Source of the DNA: Yunchengibacter salinarum
GTDB lineage: Bacteria > Pseudomonadota > Alphaproteobacteria > Sphingomonadales > Kordiimonadaceae
Assembly: GCF_037658235.1 (NCBI RefSeq)
Contig: NZ_JBBJLN010000008.1
Coordinates: 62,001 to 126,000, forward strand
DNA length: 64,000 nt
Direction of reading: 5' to 3'
Positions 24,109-33,069 of the stretch are shown here, piece after piece. Both the position numbers and the translations under genes were made by a program. Below the pieces are notes generated by a model. The model was given only the letters and a program-made list of their open reading frames with translations. It was not told where the DNA came from and ran no database searches. Position 1 is the stretch's first letter, and every line of letters starts with the position of its first letter.

Positions 24109-26478
24109 ATGACCGTATCGAATCAAACCATGACCCATCGTCGGCGCACCCGCCTGCTGGCAGGCGCGGCCGCCGTCGCAATGCTGTCCGCCCCGACCGT
24201 GGCCCAGCAGGCCACCGGAGAGGCCGACGAGGATAGCGGCGTCTTCGCGCTGGAAGAAATCCGCGTAACCGCCCGCCGCCGGGATGAACGGCTGCTGGAC
24301 GTGCCCGTGGCCATGACCAATTTCGGTGGCCCGCAGATGTCCAAACAGGGCATCCAGAGCATTGTGGAACTGGCCAAGTTTTCGCCCAACGTGACCCTGG
24401 AAGTCAGCCGGGGCACGAACACGACCCTGTCCGCCTTCATCCGCGGCGTGGGTCAGCAGGACCCGGTGGCCGGCTTCGAGGCCGGCGTGGGCCTGTATGT
24501 GGATGACGTGTACATCAACCGGCCCCAGGCGGCGGTGCTGGACATTTTCGACGTGGAGCGGGTGGAGGTGCTGCGCGGGCCGCAGGGCACGCTCTATGGC
24601 CGGAACACCATCGGCGGCGCCATCAAATATGTTACCGCACGGCTGGAGCCGGAAGCCGAGATGGAAGTGCGCGGCACCTTCGGCACCGACCAGAAGGCCG
24701 ACCTGGTGGTCTCCGGCTCGCTTCCCGTCAGCGACACCTTCCGGGTGGGCGGCGCGTTCGCCACACTGAACCGGGACGGCTTCGGCGAGAACCGCAATCT
24801 GGAAGGCGTGGACAATTACAACAAGAAAATCCTCGCAGGCCGGGTTTCCGCCGAATGGCTGCCGTCGGATTCGCTGTTTGTCCGCCTGACCGGGGACTAT
24901 ATCCGCGACACCTCCGCCCCGCGCGGCGGCCACCGCCTGATCCCCGGCCAGTTGACCGGCGCGCCGGTGCTGGATGACGTGTTCGACACCCGCGCCGGGC
25001 TGAACGTGGTCGAGCAGGAAGTGGAAGCCGGCGGCGTGCACCTGACGGCGGAATGGGACATCACGCCCAATGTGCAGCTCAAGAACATCCTGGCCTACCG
25101 CGAGGACAGCAGCGCCACGCCGATCGACTTCGACAGCCTGCCCCAGGCCGATCTGGACGTGCCGGCCCTCTATAAGAACGATCAGTTCTCCGAGGAATTA
25201 CAGCTCAATTTCAGCGGCGAGGATCTGAACGGCATTCTCGGCTTCTATTATCTGGATGCCAACGCGCTGACCGATTTCGACGTGCTTCTGGCCACCACCG
25301 GCGATGCCATCGGTCTGCCGGGGCTGAATGCGACCACGCTCGGCGATGTGAAAACGGAAACCTGGGCCGTATTCGGGGATTTCACCTATGACATCACGGA
25401 AACACTCAGCCTGAACCTGGGCGCCCGCTTCACCAGTGACGAGCGCACCAGCCGGGTGGAACGCCAGACCCTGATCGGCGGGTTCAGCGAGCGCTTCGGC
25501 GGCGACGCCACGCCCATCGCCACCACGTCGGACTTTTCCGGCAGCGCCAAGTTCGAATCCTTCACGCCGAAAGTGACCCTGACCTGGAAACCCGCCGAGA
25601 ACCACAATGTCTATTTCACCTTCTCGGAAGGCTTCAAGGGCGGCGGCTTCGACCCGCGCGGCCAGACCACGGCGGCCCCGGACCTGAACGGCGACGGCGT
25701 CGTGGGCGAGGATGACATCTTCGAATTCATGAAGTTCGACCCTGAAACGGTGGACAGCTTCGAACTGGGCTGGAAAGGCGCACTGGCCGATGGCCGGATC
25801 AATTTCAGCCTGGCGGCCTTCATGTCCAACTATACGGATGTGCAGATCCCCGGCTCGGTGGGCGTTGACACCGACGGCGACGGGGTCAGCGACACCTTTA
25901 CCGGCATCACCTCCAATGCGGCGGACGCCGATATCAATGGCGTGGAATTCGAAGGCCAGGCCCTGGTGGCCCGCGACATGGGCACGGCGGGCGACAGCCT
26001 GAACTTCGCCTGGACCGTCGGCTATCTGGATGCCGAGTTCAACACCTTCATCGATGCCTTCGGCGAGGACGTGGCCGACGAGCGGGTGTTCCAGAACACC
26101 CCGGAATGGACCCTGTCCGGCGCGCTCACCTATGCCACGCCGATGAACCTGATGAACCGGGATGGCCTGCTGTCCATCATCACCTCGGTGGCCTTCCGTT
26201 CCGAAGCCAGCCAGTTCGAACAGCCCAACCCGTTCCTGGATCAGCCCGCCTTTGCGCTCTGGGATACCAGCCTGGTATGGGAAAGCGACGACGAGGACTG
26301 GCAGGTCGCCCTGCATGGCAAGAACCTGACCAACAAGAAATACATCGTTTCCGGCTATGACTTCGTGAATATCGGCAATGATGGCAGTTTCACGCCGACG
26401 CTGGGACTGGAAGGCACGCTGACCGCCTTCTTCGGCGATCCGCGCCAGGTCTTCCTGACCGTGGAACGCCGTTTCTGA
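24109..26478 (+). CDS. TonB-dependent receptor with EF-hand-like loops
   Basis: A 789-residue outer-membrane receptor: a signal peptide to about residue 32 (APTVAQQ), a TonB box ALEEIRVTARRR, a plug domain (FSPNVTLEV; FIRGVGQQDP; VEVLRGPQGTLYGRNTIGGAI) and a barrel ending TVERRF. Two Asp-rich motifs fit EF-hand/dockerin calcium loops: DLNGDGVVGEDD (about 525-536) and DTDGDGVSD (about 587-595), in what should be extracellular loops. It starts 33 bp after the hydrolase stop with a strong GAGGGAGG site and leads into the MFS gene. An ester or acid substrate for the neighbouring enzymes is plausible but not shown. Confidence 0.93.
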   Translation: MTVSNQTMTHRRRTRLLAGAAAVAMLSAPTVAQQATGEADEDSGVFALEEIRVTARRRDERLLDVPVAMTNFGGPQMSKQGIQSIVELAKFSPNVTLEVSRGTNTTLSAFIRGVGQQDPVAGFEAGVGLYVDDVYINRPQAAVLDIFDVERVEVLRGPQGTLYGRNTIGGAIKYVTARLEPEAEMEVRGTFGTDQKADLVVSGSLPVSDTFRVGGAFATLNRDGFGENRNLEGVDNYNKKILAGRVSAEWLPSDSLFVRLTGDYIRDTSAPRGGHRLIPGQLTGAPVLDDVFDTRAGLNVVEQEVEAGGVHLTAEWDITPNVQLKNILAYREDSSATPIDFDSLPQADLDVPALYKNDQFSEELQLNFSGEDLNGILGFYYLDANALTDFDVLLATTGDAIGLPGLNATTLGDVKTETWAVFGDFTYDITETLSLNLGARFTSDERTSRVERQTLIGGFSERFGGDATPIATTSDFSGSAKFESFTPKVTLTWKPAENHNVYFTFSEGFKGGGFDPRGQTTAAPDLNGDGVVGEDDIFEFMKFDPETVDSFELGWKGALADGRINFSLAAFMSNYTDVQIPGSVGVDTDGDGVSDTFTGITSNAADADINGVEFEGQALVARDMGTAGDSLNFAWTVGYLDAEFNTFIDAFGEDVADERVFQNTPEWTLSGALTYATPMNLMNRDGLLSIITSVAFRSEASQFEQPNPFLDQPAFALWDTSLVWESDDEDWQVALHGKNLTNKKYIVSGYDFVNIGNDGSFTPTLGLEGTLTAFFGDPRQVFLTVERRF

Positions 26479-26611
26479 CAGGGCGGACGTCGCCAAACCA
26501 TGCGGGCACCCCTGATGCGGGGGTGCCCGTTTGTGCCGCGCGCCGGGCTGGCGCATGACCGATGACCGGTCGCGCGTGTCCACCCCGTGCCGATCAAGGA
26601 GGCAGCGCCCC

Positions 26612-27976
26612 ATGACCAACCCGCACCCCCCATCCACCGACCCCCGGCCCATTGCCGATGGCCCGCCGCCGGAAGATGCCACGGGCACAGGCACGGCCCC
26701 GCGCCCCGATACCGGGGCGGTGATTCCCCCCGCGGCGCGCCGGTCGTTGATACTGGCGCTGCTGATTCTGGTCTATACCTTCAACTTCATCGATCGCCAG
26801 ATCGTCGGCATTCTGGCGGTGCCGATCAAGGCGGATCTGGGGCTGAGCGACACGCAGCTCGGCCTTATGGGCGGCCTGGCCTTTGCGCTGTTCTATACCT
26901 CGCTCGGCATCCCCATTGCCATGATGGCGGATCGCATGAACCGCACCTGGATCATGACCGCCGCCCTGACCGTGTGGAGCGCCATGACCGCCATCTGCGG
27001 CACGGCACAATCCTTCTGGCAGCTTTTCGCCGCCCGGCTGGGCGTGGGCGTGGGCGAGGCGGGCGGCGTGGCCCCCGCCTATTCGCTGATCTCGGATTAT
27101 TTCCCGCCCAATGAACGGGCGCGCGCCCTGTCCATCTACAGCTTCGGCATTCCCATCGGCAGCGCGCTCGGCATCGTGCTGGGCGGCACCATCGCCAGCG
27201 AGGTGGACTGGCGCACCGCCTTTTATACCGTGGGCCTGGCCGGGCTGGTGATCGCGCCGGTCTTCAAGCTGATCGTCAAGGAGCCGCAGCGGGGCCGCTT
27301 CGATCCGCCAACGTCGGATCGCGCCCCCGCGCCGTTTGGCGTGGTGGTGAAGACGCTGGCGAAAAAGCCCAGCTTCTGGACCATGTCCTTCGGAGCGGCC
27401 TGTTCCAGCATGATGGGGTACGGCCTGTTCTTCTGGCTGCCCAGCTTCTTTGTGCGCTCCTATGGCCTCACTCTGGTGGAAGCTTCCCTGTTTTACGGCG
27501 CCATTCTGCTGGTGGCGGGCATTGCCGGGATATGGCTGGGCGGCTGGCTGGGCGACAAGGCGGGCGAGCGCAATCGCGGCGCCTATGCCCTGATTCCCGC
27601 CGTGGCCTTTCTGGCCACCATTCCGTTCTTCCTGATCGGGGTGATGTCGCCCTCATTGCTGATTTCCGGCATCGTGTTCCTGATTCCCACCGCGCTTGGC
27701 CTGGCCTGGCTCGGCCCGGTGCTCAGCGCCATTCAGCATGTGGTGCCGCCCAACATGCGGGCCACCGCTTCCGCCGTCTTTCTGTTCGTCAACAATCTGG
27801 TGGGAATCGGCCTGGGCACGGCATTGATCGGGCTGATATCCGACACCCTGAAAGCCACCTTCGCGGACCACGCGCTGCGCTATGCGATCATGTCCGGCAC
27901 GGTGTTCTACCTGCTGGCGGCCCTGCTGTTCTACCTGTCCAGCAAGCGCCTGGCCGCGGACTGGGAAGGCGAATGA
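26612..27976 (+). CDS. Spinster-type MFS transporter
   Basis: A 454-residue major facilitator with twelve predicted membrane spans. Family marks include LVYTFNFIDRQIVGILAVPI in helix 1, the loop 2-3 motif ADRMNRTWIM, GVGVGEAGGVAPAYSLISDY and FPPNERARAL. These match the spinster-like MFS carriers common next to TonB receptors in alphaproteobacteria. It would carry an organic anion across the inner membrane. The ATG at 26612 was chosen for its AAGGAGG site nine bases upstream (26596-26602). About 30 Pro-rich residues precede the first helix. It is followed 70 bp later by ectC. Confidence 0.9.
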   Translation: MTNPHPPSTDPRPIADGPPPEDATGTGTAPRPDTGAVIPPAARRSLILALLILVYTFNFIDRQIVGILAVPIKADLGLSDTQLGLMGGLAFALFYTSLGIPIAMMADRMNRTWIMTAALTVWSAMTAICGTAQSFWQLFAARLGVGVGEAGGVAPAYSLISDYFPPNERARALSIYSFGIPIGSALGIVLGGTIASEVDWRTAFYTVGLAGLVIAPVFKLIVKEPQRGRFDPPTSDRAPAPFGVVVKTLAKKPSFWTMSFGAACSSMMGYGLFFWLPSFFVRSYGLTLVEASLFYGAILLVAGIAGIWLGGWLGDKAGERNRGAYALIPAVAFLATIPFFLIGVMSPSLLISGIVFLIPTALGLAWLGPVLSAIQHVVPPNMRATASAVFLFVNNLVGIGLGTALIGLISDTLKATFADHALRYAIMSGTVFYLLAALLFYLSSKRLAADWEGE

Positions 27977-28046
27977 TCTTTGACGACAGGGCCGGGAACG
28001 GGTAGCCCTGAAGACCGGTACACACAAAAACAAGGGAGAGATCTCC

Positions 28047-28436
28047 ATGATCGTCCGCACACTGGAAGACATCATCGGCACCGACAGGGACGTGGAAGCG
28101 GAAGGCTGGAAAAGCCGCCGCCTGCTGCTGAAAAAGGACGGCATGGGATTCTCGTTCCATGAAACCATCATCCCCGCCGGGGCGGAACTGCACCTGTGGT
28201 ACAAGAACCACCTGGAAGCGGTCTATTGCGTGGCCGGCAATGGCACGATCGAAGACCTGGCCACCGGCGAGGTGCACCAGATCAAGGACGGCACCATCTA
28301 TGCCCTGAACGAGCATGACCGCCACATCCTGCGCGGCGGCACGGAAGACATGCGGCTGGTCTGCGCCTTCAACCCGCCCGTGACAGGCCGCGAAACCCAC
28401 GACGAAGACGGCTCCTACAATCTGGCGGAAGATTAA
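28047..28436 (+). CDS. ectC: L-ectoine synthase EctC (solitary)
   Basis: This 129-residue cupin matches EctC in length and in every key residue I can align. The iron ligands Glu57 (in LEAVYC), Tyr85 (TIYALN) and His93 (HDRHIL) and the substrate residue Trp21 all fall at the positions known for characterised EctC. The reaction cyclises N-gamma-acetyl-diaminobutyrate to ectoine, a compatible solute. No ectA, ectB or ectD is present in the window; the gene follows an MFS carrier by 70 bp. Solitary ectC genes are known and may act on imported precursors or other amides. A perfect hairpin terminator follows directly. Confidence 0.93.
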   Translation: MIVRTLEDIIGTDRDVEAEGWKSRRLLLKKDGMGFSFHETIIPAGAELHLWYKNHLEAVYCVAGNGTIEDLATGEVHQIKDGTIYALNEHDRHILRGGTEDMRLVCAFNPPVTGRETHDEDGSYNLAED

Positions 28437-28459
28437 GCCTGCACGCTTCGCGTGCAGGC
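28437..28459 (+). terminator. Terminator of ectC
   Basis: A perfect 10-bp stem GCCTGCACGC/GCGTGCAGGC with loop TTC starts on the base after the ectC stop codon and is followed by TTTGTTT. It merges into the first unit of repeat site B. Confidence 0.8.
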
Positions 28460-28810
28460 TTTGTTTCCGCTCACGCAAGCGCGCTATCGCGCGCGCTCCG
28501 CTTGGGCGCCGCATTGGCGGCGGGCCACGCTTGTGGCCTCCGGTGCTGCCGTGAGCAGCACCGGTAGAGGCAACGCTGGTGCGGGTGGAGGCTATTTTTC
28601 CGCTCACGCAAGCGCGCTATCGCGCGCGCTCCGCTTGGGCGGCGCATTGGCGGCGGGGCGCGCTTGTGGCCTCCGGTGCTGCCGTGAGCAGCACCGGTAG
28701 AGGCAACGCTGGTGCGGGTGGAGGCTATTTTTTCCGCTCACGCAAGCGCGCTATCGCGCGCGCTCCGCGTGGGCGCCGCACTTGCGGCGGGGCGCGGTCG
28801 CGCCCGTCGG
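28458..28810. repeat. Structured tandem repeat, site B (two full units plus a truncated third, period 133-134 bp)
   Basis: The anchor CGCTCACGCAAGCGCGCT recurs with GCTCACG at 28469, 28602 and 28736. Hairpins in order per unit: AGCGCGC-TATC-GCGCGCGCT; GCCGC-ATTG-GCGGC; GGCCAC-GCTT-GTGGCC (28523-28538); and a perfect 10-bp stem CCGGTGCTGC/GCAGCACCGG (28540-28564 and 28673-28697). GGTAGAGGCAACGC then follows, as in site A. The third unit has GGGCGC-GGTC-GCGCCC (28790-28805) as third hairpin and stops there. The block fills the gap between convergent ectC and the SRPBCC gene. Compared with site A, the fourth hairpin has a different sequence but the same position and perfect pairing. Confidence 0.87.
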
Positions 28811-28844
28811 ATAGGTCCGTGTTCAGACAGGTCGGTGTCTGGAA

Positions 28845-29447
28845 TTATTGATGTTGCGGGGGTTGGCTGGAGGCGCACCTGGGGGCGCGGTCTTTCAGCC
28901 AGCCGTCAAGCGCCTTTAAGGAGCTTTCCAGCCGGGCCGCATATTCCTCGCTATGCATAAAGGCCCAGAAACGGTCGGAAAAGCTGGTGGGGACGATCAC
29001 TTCCACCATTTCCAGCCGGGTGCCGCAGGGGGTCAGCGGGTCCAGCGTCACGATCAGTTCCCGGTCCCGGAAATCCGACTGCTGCACCACATGGAAAAGG
29101 CGTTCCGGCACCACCGCCGCCGTCTTTTCCACGCCGGTCCAGCTTTTGTTCATGCGCCGCCAGAACAGCATACGGCTGGCCCCCTGCTCCTGCGGGGCGC
29201 CGCGCAGGCGGGTCATGTCCGACAGGTGGGTCTGCCAGCGGGTGCGATTGCGGTTTTCCAGCACCCAGGGCCAGACCGCGGACGGCGCCACATCAAAGCT
29301 GCGCGCGGCGGACACCTTGAAGCCACCGCCGTCGTGAACCAGCACGGCCCGCAGCACCACCATGGAAAACAGGGCCGCCAGCAGGGCCACCACGCCCTTG
29401 TGATACAGATTCCAGTCGCGGAAGCGGTCTTTCGGCTTGTAGAACAC
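28845..29447 (-). CDS. SRPBCC family protein with N-terminal membrane segment
   Basis: A 200-residue protein. Residues about 15-40 (YHKGVVALLAALFSMVVLRAVLV) form one transmembrane helix. The rest fits the SRPBCC/polyketide cyclase fold: KVSAARSFDVAPSAVWPWVLE, a central strand set, TRLEMVEVIVP and a long C-terminal helix from FAMHSEEY-like AFMHSEEYAARLESSLKAL. Such domains bind hydrophobic ligands; none can be named here. It converges on ectC, with repeat site B between them. A small hairpin CAGACA/TGTCTG (28824-28841) follows its stop but has no T-tract. Confidence 0.75.
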   Translation of the reverse strand: MFYKPKDRFRDWNLYHKGVVALLAALFSMVVLRAVLVHDGGGFKVSAARSFDVAPSAVWPWVLENRNRTRWQTHLSDMTRLRGAPQEQGASRMLFWRRMNKSWTGVEKTAAVVPERLFHVVQQSDFRDRELIVTLDPLTPCGTRLEMVEVIVPTSFSDRFWAFMHSEEYAARLESSLKALDGWLKDRAPRCASSQPPQHQ

Positions 29448-29597
29448 CGTGGTCTCCTGATGCGGCTTGGGCAGGCCGCCGGGCGCGGCCCGCTTGACCC
29501 TGTTATCCCCATAGGACTACGGTTGCCATGCACCCCGGATCAAGCCTTCATGCACCGGGGTGGCATCTTTGGGGCGGTTCATTGGGGAAACGGACGC

Positions 29598-29999
29598 ATG
29601 ACCATCACACTTGTCACCACCAGTTTCATGGCGCTGCTGCTTCTGGCGCTGTCCTATCGCGTCAGCAAGGTGCGGCTGGCCACCAGGACATCCATTGGCG
29701 ACGGCGGCCATGCGGACCTGCAACGGGCAAACCGGGTACAGGGCAATTTCACCGAATATGTGCCGCTGGCGCTGATCCTGATCGGGCTGCTGGAATACAG
29801 CCGGGTATCCGTCTATCTGGTGGTCGGCCTGGCCGCCCTGCTGGTGGTTGGCCGGGTGCTGCACGCCATCGGCCTCAGCATGAACACGGACAGCAACCCG
29901 TTCCGCTTTCTCGGCACGCTGTTTACCTGGCTGGTCCTGCTGATCGGTGCCCTTGTGGGCCTGCTGGCGGGCTATGGCCTGGCCCCCATCACCGGCTGA
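29598..29999 (+). CDS. MAPEG family membrane protein
   Basis: A 133-residue protein with four hydrophobic helices, the layout of the MAPEG (membrane-associated eicosanoid/glutathione) family. The diagnostic stretch ADLQRANRVQGNFTEYVPLA between helices 1 and 2 matches the family's RAxxNxxE motif used for glutathione binding. Bacterial members are often annotated as YecN-like proteins of unknown substrate. The ATG at 29598 has GGGGAAACGG upstream; the frame stays open far upstream, but that part is antisense to the SRPBCC gene and not coding. It is followed 74 bp later by the PabB-PabC fusion. Confidence 0.85.
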   Translation: MTITLVTTSFMALLLLALSYRVSKVRLATRTSIGDGGHADLQRANRVQGNFTEYVPLALILIGLLEYSRVSVYLVVGLAALLVVGRVLHAIGLSMNTDSNPFRFLGTLFTWLVLLIGALVGLLAGYGLAPITG

Positions 30000-30073
30000 T
30001 CCACGGCAAATGGCCCGCCGACTGACGGCATGACCGGGGCAAAGGCGGGCCGGACCCCAAAGGAAGCCTGATA

Positions 30074-32038
30074 ATGTGGTCTGCCGATCCGGTCGAACCG
30101 TCTTCCCCGTCGCCGCCCCTTGCCCGGCTGGTGGACCACATGAAAACCGGCCCCGCCGTGCTGCTGGACGACAGCCGACCGGCGCACCGGGCCGGGCCGT
30201 CACGGCTGTTCCACAGCCCCGAAAGCCTGATCGTCGCCCATGACCTGAACGCGGTACCGGCGGCCATGGCGGCGCTGGACAGGGCGGTGGCCGCCGGGCA
30301 CGCCGTGGCGGGCTGGATCGGCTATGAAGCGGGCGTCTGGGCGGAACCGAGCCTGCCCCGCCCCCGCCACATGCCCGGCGAGCCGCTGATCTGGCTGATG
30401 GTGGCGCCCGCAAGCGAAACCCTGACGCCCGCGGCAACAGCCGCGCTGGTGGCGGCCCTTGGGGATGCGCCGACCCGCCTTGCGCTGGGGGACGGGCCGG
30501 ATCGCGCGACCTATGACCGGGCCTTTGCCACCATTCAGGACCACATCGCCGCGGGCGAGGTGTATCAGGTGAACCATACCTATCAGCGCCCGGCCACACT
30601 GTCCGGGCCGCCCGCCGCGCTGTATGGCCGGGTGCGCGCCCATCAGCCGGTGGCGTTCGGCGCGCTGATCCACACGGGCGGGGCAAAGCCTGTGCATGTG
30701 CTGTCCTTTTCGCCGGAGCTGTTCGTGCGTCGCCGGGGAGATGCCCTGACCAGCCGCCCCATGAAGGGCACCGCCCCGCGCCAGCCCGACGCGCCGGGCG
30801 ACCTGGCGACGGCGGCGGCGTTGAAGGCCGACGCCAAATCCCGCGCGGAAAACCTGATGATCGTGGACCTGATCCGCAATGATCTGGCCCGGCTTGCGGC
30901 CCCCGGCAGCGTGCGCGTGGACCCGCTGTTCCATGTGGAGACCTATCCCACCCTGCATCAGATGACATCCACCGTACACGGTCGGCTGAATGCGGATCGG
31001 CGGGATAACGCGCGCCTGGCCCCCTCGGCCCTGCTCAGGGCGCTGTTTCCCTGCGGGTCCGTGACCGGTGCCCCCAAAATCCGGGCCGAGCGCCTGATTC
31101 ACCAAATGGAAGCGGCCCCTCGTGGCATCTATTGCGGCGCCATCGGCCATTTTTCCGGCGGCGACGGCGCGGCGGCGGACTGGACCCTGTCCGTGCCGAT
31201 CCGCACCCTGATTCTGGACCGGGCAATGGACGCGCGCACCCACCGGGGCCGCATCGGACTGGGCAGCGGCATTGTGGCGGACAGCGATGCCAAGGCCGAA
31301 TTTGACGAATGTGCCCTGAAGGCCGCGTTCCTGACGCGCACGGATGCATCAGCGCCCGACCTGATCGAGACCCTGCGGGTGGCGGCGGACGGCTCCTGGC
31401 CGCTCTGGTCGCGCCATCTGGCCCGGCTGGCGGACAGCGCCCGGCATTTCGATCGCCCGCTGGACCCGGCGGCGGCGGAAAAGGCGGTGCGCGCCGCGCT
31501 GGCGGATGCACGCCGCCACGCCCCGGACCATGACGGCCCGTGGCGTGTCCGCCTGACTCTGGACGCCGCGGGCCGCCCCGCCGCCACATCCGCCGCCTTT
31601 CATGATGCGGCGCCCCCGGTCTGGTCGCTGGACCGGATCGACCAGGCGGCGGATGTGGCTGTGGCCTGGGCATCAAAACCGCTGGATACGACCACGCTGC
31701 CCGTGCATCACAAGACCACCGACCGGGCCTTTTACGACATCCCCTTCCAGCACGCCGGGCAGGCCGGTTATGGCGAGGTGCTGTTCACCAACCATGCAGG
31801 CCGGGTGACCGAAGGGGCCATTTCAAACCTGTTCGTGAGACTGGACGGGCGCTGGTGCACGCCGCCGCTGACGGACGGCCTGCTGAACGGTATCCTGCGC
31901 CGCACGCTGCTGGAAAACACCGCCGCGCTTGACACCGCACCCCTGACCCCGGACATGATAGCCCGTGCCGAGTGTCTGGCCGTGGGCAATGCGCTGCGCG
32001 GCCTGAGGCGGGCGCGGCTGCACGACGTGCGAATCTGA
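30074..32038 (+). CDS. pabB: Aminodeoxychorismate synthase component I fused to aminodeoxychorismate lyase
   Basis: A 654-residue bifunctional enzyme of folate (p-aminobenzoate) synthesis. Residues to about 435 are the chorismate-binding PabB domain: GEVYQVNHTYQ, SFSPELFVRR, the TSRPMKGTAPR segment, IVDLIRNDLARLA and FPCGSVTGAPKIRAERLI, then GIYCGAIGHF. The remainder is a PabC-type PLP lyase with the Schiff-base Lys in LPVHHKTTDR and the cofactor-contact EGAISNLFV. The fusion would convert chorismate plus ammonia to p-aminobenzoate, with a glutaminase PabA encoded elsewhere. An AGGAAG site precedes the ATG. PabB-PabC fusions of this kind are known in several bacteria. Confidence 0.92.
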   Translation: MWSADPVEPSSPSPPLARLVDHMKTGPAVLLDDSRPAHRAGPSRLFHSPESLIVAHDLNAVPAAMAALDRAVAAGHAVAGWIGYEAGVWAEPSLPRPRHMPGEPLIWLMVAPASETLTPAATAALVAALGDAPTRLALGDGPDRATYDRAFATIQDHIAAGEVYQVNHTYQRPATLSGPPAALYGRVRAHQPVAFGALIHTGGAKPVHVLSFSPELFVRRRGDALTSRPMKGTAPRQPDAPGDLATAAALKADAKSRAENLMIVDLIRNDLARLAAPGSVRVDPLFHVETYPTLHQMTSTVHGRLNADRRDNARLAPSALLRALFPCGSVTGAPKIRAERLIHQMEAAPRGIYCGAIGHFSGGDGAAADWTLSVPIRTLILDRAMDARTHRGRIGLGSGIVADSDAKAEFDECALKAAFLTRTDASAPDLIETLRVAADGSWPLWSRHLARLADSARHFDRPLDPAAAEKAVRAALADARRHAPDHDGPWRVRLTLDAAGRPAATSAAFHDAAPPVWSLDRIDQAADVAVAWASKPLDTTTLPVHHKTTDRAFYDIPFQHAGQAGYGEVLFTNHAGRVTEGAISNLFVRLDGRWCTPPLTDGLLNGILRRTLLENTAALDTAPLTPDMIARAECLAVGNALRGLRRARLHDVRI

Positions 32039-32163
32039 GCGCCACAGCGCCGCCCCGACCGCCCCCGCCGTTCCGGCAACCCGGCAGCCCCGCCCGCCGC
32101 AAACGCGCCCGTGCGGGATACCGGCCATGGTGGATCGCAAAATTCTGGAAGGACCTGTTGCCC

Positions 32164-33069
32164 ATGTTTCTCGCCCGACTGAAAACCGCCAGTGGAGATC
32201 GCCTGTGCCTGGTGGACCCGACCGATGAGCCGGGCGCGGGCCGCTATCTGCCCGCCGCCACGCTGGATCTGATGCTGGGGGACGATCTGCCCGGCTTTCT
32301 GGCACGGGCCGACTGGGACAGGCTGGTGGCCAGGGCCCGGCGCACGGGCGGCTGGGCACCGATGCGCCAGACCCGCTTCCTGCCGCCCCTGGGGCTTTCC
32401 AGCCGGGTGTTCTGCGTGGGCAAGAACTACAAGGAACACGCCGAGGAACTGGCCGATGTGGGCTCGCCCCACTCCACCGAGGCGCCGGATATCTTTCTGC
32501 GCCTGCCCCAGTCCTTCACCGGCCATGGCACGGCCCTGCGCTTTCCCAGCGGCGAATCCAGCTTCGATTTCGAAGCCGAACTGGCCGTGGTGATTGGCCG
32601 GGGCGGCAGCCGCATCACGGCGGACCAGGCGCCGCGACACATTTTCGGCTATGCGCCCGCCAATGACGGCTCTTTGCGGCGGCTGCAAAAGCGCACCAGC
32701 CAGTTCACGCTGGGCAAGAATTTCGACCGTTCCGGGGCGCTGGGGCCGGTGATCGCGCCCCGTCAATATCTGCTGGATGCCGGGCTGGACCCGTCGGACC
32801 TGGGCGTGCGCAGCCGGGTGAACGGGCGCATCATGCAAGACGGGCGCACCAGCCAGATGAGCTTCCCGGTGGAGCGCCTGATCGCGGTCCTGAGTGCCGT
32901 CACCGCGCTGCTGCCCGGCGACATCATTCTGACCGGCACACCCAAGGGCGTGGGCGCCGGGCGCACGCCGCCGCACTTTCTGGGCGACGGGGACCGGCTG
33001 GATGTGGAAATCGAAGGTCTGCCGCGCCTGTCCTGCCTGGTTTCAGCGGTGAAAACCCCGATCCTGTAA
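32164..33069 (+). CDS. Fumarylacetoacetate hydrolase family protein
   Basis: A 301-residue enzyme of the FAH/HpaG superfamily. The core begins at SSRVFCVGKNYKEHAEEL. Metal ligands are the Glu residues of FDFEAELAVVIGRG and the downstream Asp in GYAPANDGSLR. It also has the substrate-side GKNFDRSGALGPVI and the late GDIILTGTPKGVGAGR. Such enzymes cleave or decarboxylate beta-diketo acids in aromatic or amino-acid breakdown; the substrate is open. About 70 N-terminal residues precede the core. The ATG at 32164 has AAGGA upstream. It lies 125 bp behind the PabB-PabC gene, with no metabolic link obvious. Confidence 0.87.
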   Translation: MFLARLKTASGDRLCLVDPTDEPGAGRYLPAATLDLMLGDDLPGFLARADWDRLVARARRTGGWAPMRQTRFLPPLGLSSRVFCVGKNYKEHAEELADVGSPHSTEAPDIFLRLPQSFTGHGTALRFPSGESSFDFEAELAVVIGRGGSRITADQAPRHIFGYAPANDGSLRRLQKRTSQFTLGKNFDRSGALGPVIAPRQYLLDAGLDPSDLGVRSRVNGRIMQDGRTSQMSFPVERLIAVLSAVTALLPGDIILTGTPKGVGAGRTPPHFLGDGDRLDVEIEGLPRLSCLVSAVKTPIL

